From positions 1,364,001 to 1,428,000 of the forward strand of contig NZ_AP014821.1 in assembly GCF_001548115.1 (NCBI RefSeq): a stretch of DNA of 64,000 nucleotides, read 5' to 3'. The notes below the pieces were generated by a model, which saw only the letters and a program-made list of their open reading frames with translations, ran no database searches and was not told the DNA's origin. How positions within the stretch are numbered: position 1 is the stretch's first letter; every line of letters starts with the position of its first letter. This DNA is from Geminocystis sp. NIES-3709 (lineage in GTDB: Bacteria > Cyanobacteriota > Cyanobacteriia > Cyanobacteriales > Cyanobacteriaceae). Shown here piece after piece: positions 61,010-64,000 of the stretch. A program made the position numbers and the translations under genes.

Positions 61010-62836
61010 TCATAGTTTAGCCATATTCTGGAAACTGAGAGATTTTTCCATTAAAGATAAGTAATTTCCTTGGTTAATAAGTTTACCTTCTCTCAATTCA
61101 AAAATACAATCACACTTTTCTACTGTACTTAGTCGATGAGCAATCAAAATAATGGTGAACTGATGACTTAAACTTTCGATCGCCGCCATTACCTCACGCT
61201 CCGTAGCATTATCTAATGCGCTAGTGGCTTCATCAAAAACAATCACAGAAGCATTACCATATAAAGCTCTAGCAATACCGATCCTTTGTCTTTGGCCTCC
61301 ACTAAGTCTAATACCTCTTTCCCCTACATAGGTATCATATTTTGCAGGTAAACCTTCAATAAACTCATCTATCTGAGCTAATCGAGAGGCTTTTCGCACT
61401 TGTTCCAAATCAATTCGATCGTGAGAAATACCAAAAGCAATATTTTCAGCAATACTACCATCACTCAGAAAAATAGATTGAGGCACATGGGCAATGTTTT
61501 TTTGCCACTGATATAAACATTCTTTTTCAAGGGGAATGTCATCAATAAAAATTTTTCCTTTTTGAGGTTGTAAAAGGCCTAAAATTAAATCTGCCGTCGT
61601 GCTTTTACCACTTCCAGTACTACCAACAAAGCCTACAGTTGTTTTAGCGGCGATCGTCATATTAAGATCCCGTAATACCCAATCAGTTTCTTGTCCGTAA
61701 CTAAACCAGATATTCTCTAATCTTATTTCTTTATTTAATGGTAAAGGAGTAGTAAATTCATTTTGATTTAAAGAATTAACTGGTCGTTGTAAAGCCACTA
61801 AAACCCTTGTTAAAGCAGCTCTTGAACCTTGCATTTTTGCTAAAGACGCAAAAGCCTCTTGTAAAGCAGGTAATAGTCTTTTGGCACCGAGAGCAAGACT
61901 TCCTAACACTGGGATTACCTTACTAAAATCTCCATTTTGTCCTAAATTCATTGCCAATAAAGCAATAGAAGATAAAGCTAATGCTTCTATAAAGAACTTA
62001 GGAGACTGAGAAATTATTAAGTTAGTAGCAGTTGCCTTTTTGTAAGCTCGTTCTGAACTTATATAAATTTTCTCAAAAAAATCTTGACTATGGTTCAACA
62101 ACACATCTCTAATACCACCAATCCCCTCTTGTACTACTTTAATTTTCTTTTCTCCTGCTTGGGCTATAACTTTACTATTTCGTTTTAGTAAACGTTGACG
62201 AGTACGGTAAATGATAATGTAAGCACCACCCAATACAACGGTAGTCCCCACAGCTATTTTTCCGTCAATAAGAAGTAAAGTTCCGATTAGGGCTGGCACA
62301 AGTAAAGCATCATTTAAAAAAGCAACAAAGGGAATAAGAATCGCACTAGTCAAAGCAGTCGTATCTCCTGTTACGGTTTGCATTAACTCACTACTATTAT
62401 GGTTAACGTGAAAACTGTAAGGTTGACGAAGAGTTTTATGATAAATTTCATTACTGACATCACCCCCAACTGCCGCCGCTAAACGAATGCGAAAATGTAG
62501 GGTTATTAAACGTAAAATATTAGCGAATATCACTGCTATAACAAATCCGATCGCCAAAAATGTCACTAATTCTTTAGGGGTTTCTATTTTAAAAAAACTA
62601 AAGACAAATTGTAATTGTTGATTTTTAAATAATCCTTGAGGGTTACTCATCGCACTCAGAAAGGGGAAAATTGCTCCTAAGCTGATCATTTCACTCAAAG
62701 AAGATAACAGCATCAATACTAACAATAAGCAAAGTTGAACCCGACGACGATTACCTAGATAGTTCCACAAATCTTTAAGTTCTTTAAATAAAGAACTATT
62801 TATATTTTTATTTTGATCTTGTTTCTTTATGGGCAT
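61010..62836 (-). CDS. ABC transporter, fused permease and ATPase (PglK/MsbA-like)
   Basis: The 608-residue half-transporter has six TM helices in residues 30-330 and a C-terminal ATPase: Walker A GFVGSTGSGKST, signature LSGGQRQRIGIARAL, Walker B 'VIVFDEATSALD' and H-loop 'LIAHRLSTV'. A homodimer of this type flips lipid-linked oligosaccharides (PglK) or lipids. Being at the head of the polysaccharide run, it most likely moves the lipid-linked repeat unit across the membrane. A TAAGTG dyad lies 40 bp upstream. Confidence 0.92.
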   Translation of the reverse strand: MPIKKQDQNKNINSSLFKELKDLWNYLGNRRRVQLCLLLVLMLLSSLSEMISLGAIFPFLSAMSNPQGLFKNQQLQFVFSFFKIETPKELVTFLAIGFVIAVIFANILRLITLHFRIRLAAAVGGDVSNEIYHKTLRQPYSFHVNHNSSELMQTVTGDTTALTSAILIPFVAFLNDALLVPALIGTLLLIDGKIAVGTTVVLGGAYIIIYRTRQRLLKRNSKVIAQAGEKKIKVVQEGIGGIRDVLLNHSQDFFEKIYISSERAYKKATATNLIISQSPKFFIEALALSSIALLAMNLGQNGDFSKVIPVLGSLALGAKRLLPALQEAFASLAKMQGSRAALTRVLVALQRPVNSLNQNEFTTPLPLNKEIRLENIWFSYGQETDWVLRDLNMTIAAKTTVGFVGSTGSGKSTTADLILGLLQPQKGKIFIDDIPLEKECLYQWQKNIAHVPQSIFLSDGSIAENIAFGISHDRIDLEQVRKASRLAQIDEFIEGLPAKYDTYVGERGIRLSGGQRQRIGIARALYGNASVIVFDEATSALDNATEREVMAAIESLSHQFTIILIAHRLSTVEKCDCIFELREGKLINQGNYLSLMEKSLSFQNMAKL

Positions 62837-63354
62837 AAGTGTCTGAAATACGAACTAACTTTTAACTTATTCTATAAGTGAAGTCACTTATAAGTGGATT
62901 TAGTTGATAAGGATTGATAAAAATATAGATAGAATGAATTGTTATAGTTTATTTTAAGTAAGTTTTCTAAAAATTATGCTGATTTAAAAAAGATTTTAAA
63001 TTTAAGTCAAAAGGTTAAGAATGATTATTTTTACTATAATTTTTTTTTGATAAACTTAACAAAAGTTTACGAACAGTATAAGTTAGGGATTAAAATCTGT
63101 CAATAAAAAACTTGATTTCAATATTGCCCATAACCAAAAAACTACTTATAGTACTATAAATGCTAATTTTATCCTTAAAACACTATATATAGAGTATTTT
63201 TATCTGTTGTTAAGAAAATCGATTATAGTTTTTTAATACTAACTTTTCTAAGGTAAAAATCAAGGAAACTATCTCTGATACATTTCGTCTGTTATCGTCT
63301 ATAGTATAATTTACTCAATATAAACAATATATATTCGTAACCTAACATAATAAA
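62837..63354. promoter_or_regulatory. Divergent regulatory region of the polysaccharide locus
   Basis: These 518 bp without a gene separate the divergent ABC exporter and CapD-type genes. It has the TAAGTG dyad (62875-62890, inside a larger 9-bp inverted repeat at 62873-62892). TATAAT at 63305-63310 could be the -10 box of the rightward gene. ACTATATATAGAGT near 63182-63195 is palindromic. I see no RNA gene. Confidence 0.45.
62873..62892. promoter_or_regulatory. Inverted repeat with TAAGTG-N4-CACTTA core
   Basis: TATAAGTGA (62873-62881) and TCACTTATA (62884-62892) form a perfect 9-bp inverted repeat over 2 bases. The core half-sites and their spacing equal those at 30460-30475 upstream of the rod linker gene. 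The site is about 40 bp from the ABC exporter start, suited to an operator. Confidence 0.45.
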
Positions 63355-64000
63355 ATGCTTATTTGGAATCTATTATTTTTGTTTACACCTAAATATGGTG
63401 ATTTATCTCGGTATCAAAAACGAATAATTTTGTCTTGTCTTGATTTTTTAGTATCAACTTTCTCTATATTTTTAGCTTTTACTATCCTCTACAATATTGG
63501 GCACACTTTAGAACTATTTGCTCTTTTTCTTCCATTAATAACAGGGTATATAGTTTTTAAAGTTGTAATATTTCAACTATTTGGTTTATATCGTCCTGTT
63601 CTCAAATACACAGATTTGAGCTTCCTTTCAACAATTAGTAAATCAGTATTATTTACTTCTGTTATCGGGGTATTCTTAATTAATTTATTTGCCGATCGAT
63701 TTATTAGTGAATCAGTTATTATCATAGACGGACTAATATCGATTGTTGCGGTTACTGCATTACGTTTAACGATTCGATCTGTTATTAAATCTCTTACCAT
63801 TCTCGAGTCTGATTCTACAGAAAAACAAAAATTAGTTATTTATGGTGCAGGTTCAGCAGGCTATCAATTATCCCAAAGTTTAGAACAAAATCCAGAGTAT
63901 CGATTACTGGCTTTTGTTGACGATAATCCAGAAATGCAAGGAAGAGTTCTTCAAGATGTTCCTATTTATAGTCCCCATTATTTAGAATCATTGTATAAAG
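63355..64000 (+). CDS. CapD/WbpM-type nucleoside-diphosphate-sugar dehydratase/epimerase (3' part outside window)
   Basis: The 215 codons visible start at ATG 63355. Four TM helices are seen in residues 22-135, followed by the first NAD-binding unit ('KLVIYGAGSAGYQLSQSL') and 'LAFVDDNPEMQGRVLQDVPI'. This is the N-terminal half of long UDP-N-acetylglucosamine 4,6-dehydratase-type proteins (FlaA1/WbpM/CapD) acting at the membrane. It would supply 4-keto or 6-deoxy amino sugars, which are precursors of some nonulosonic acids. The catalytic half is beyond the window. Confidence 0.85.
   Translation, partial: MLIWNLLFLFTPKYGDLSRYQKRIILSCLDFLVSTFSIFLAFTILYNIGHTLELFALFLPLITGYIVFKVVIFQLFGLYRPVLKYTDLSFLSTISKSVLFTSVIGVFLINLFADRFISESVIIIDGLISIVAVTALRLTIRSVIKSLTILESDSTEKQKLVIYGAGSAGYQLSQSLEQNPEYRLLAFVDDNPEMQGRVLQDVPIYSPHYLESLYK

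Overview
The window looks like a piece of chromosome from a low-GC unicellular or colonial cyanobacterium, perhaps close to Geminocystis/Cyanobacterium (that placement is an inference). The evidence is a phycobilisome rod linker, hemA, cyAbrB and RbcR-type regulators, NarM, urtB, a TrmFO of the usual type, and many HIP1 octamers (GCGATCGC) and CGATCG cores in AT-rich DNA.

Layout. 1-13.4 kb holds housekeeping and metabolic genes: prfB with its programmed +1 frameshift, an oligopeptide-binding lipoprotein, UDP-glucose dehydrogenase, an RND pump, the fermentative aldehyde/alcohol dehydrogenase AdhE, MiaE and a small phosphatase. 13.4-15.7 kb holds hrcA, then an 808-bp non-autonomous transposon, then tRNA-Ala(CGC). 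15.7-40 kb is mostly core genome: an arsM-arsS pair, VanY peptidase, TldD, UrtB, Rpe, TrmFO, HemA, rod linker, HdrB-like protein, SixA, LptF/G-type permease, GT39, a GrpE-like protein, cyAbrB, NarM and RfbB. 40-44.7 kb is an insertion-rich patch: an IS5-family element broken by a 5-bp duplication, and an IS630 nested in the remnant of another IS5-family element. 44.7-49.1 kb holds mutS and a type II restriction-modification pair. 49.1-64 kb is a surface-polysaccharide locus: ABC flippase/exporter, three polysaccharide pyruvyl transferase-like proteins, NeuA, a NeuB fusion, a Wzy-like polymerase, glycosyltransferases and the start of a CapD/WbpM-type dehydratase.

The most unusual object is the element at 14771-15578. 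It has perfect 18-bp terminal inverted repeats starting TGTACAGTG and five TGACA-type transposase sites at each end, as in type V-K CRISPR-associated transposons (CAST). It has no transposase and no cas12k. It carries only a truncated dynamin-type GTPase and a solitary crRNA-like unit: a repeat tail GATTGAAAG followed by an 18-nt spacer that matches the neighbouring tRNA-Ala gene at 17 of 18 positions. The match lies next to a GTA (GTN-type) PAM, and the transposon end lies 63 bp downstream of that PAM. This is the geometry of V-K CAST homing, so the element reads as a miniature CAST that still encodes its own homing guide and would need Tns proteins, Cas12k and tracrRNA in trans.

In the polysaccharide locus, the minus-strand genes from 62.8 kb down to 49.2 kb appear to form one or a few transcripts that would make, polymerise and export a nonulosonic-acid-containing glycan, possibly with pyruvyl groups. 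Precursor supply from NeuB/NeuA, the GT42/DUF115-like protein and the pyruvyl transferases fit together. The exact sugar cannot be read from the sequence.
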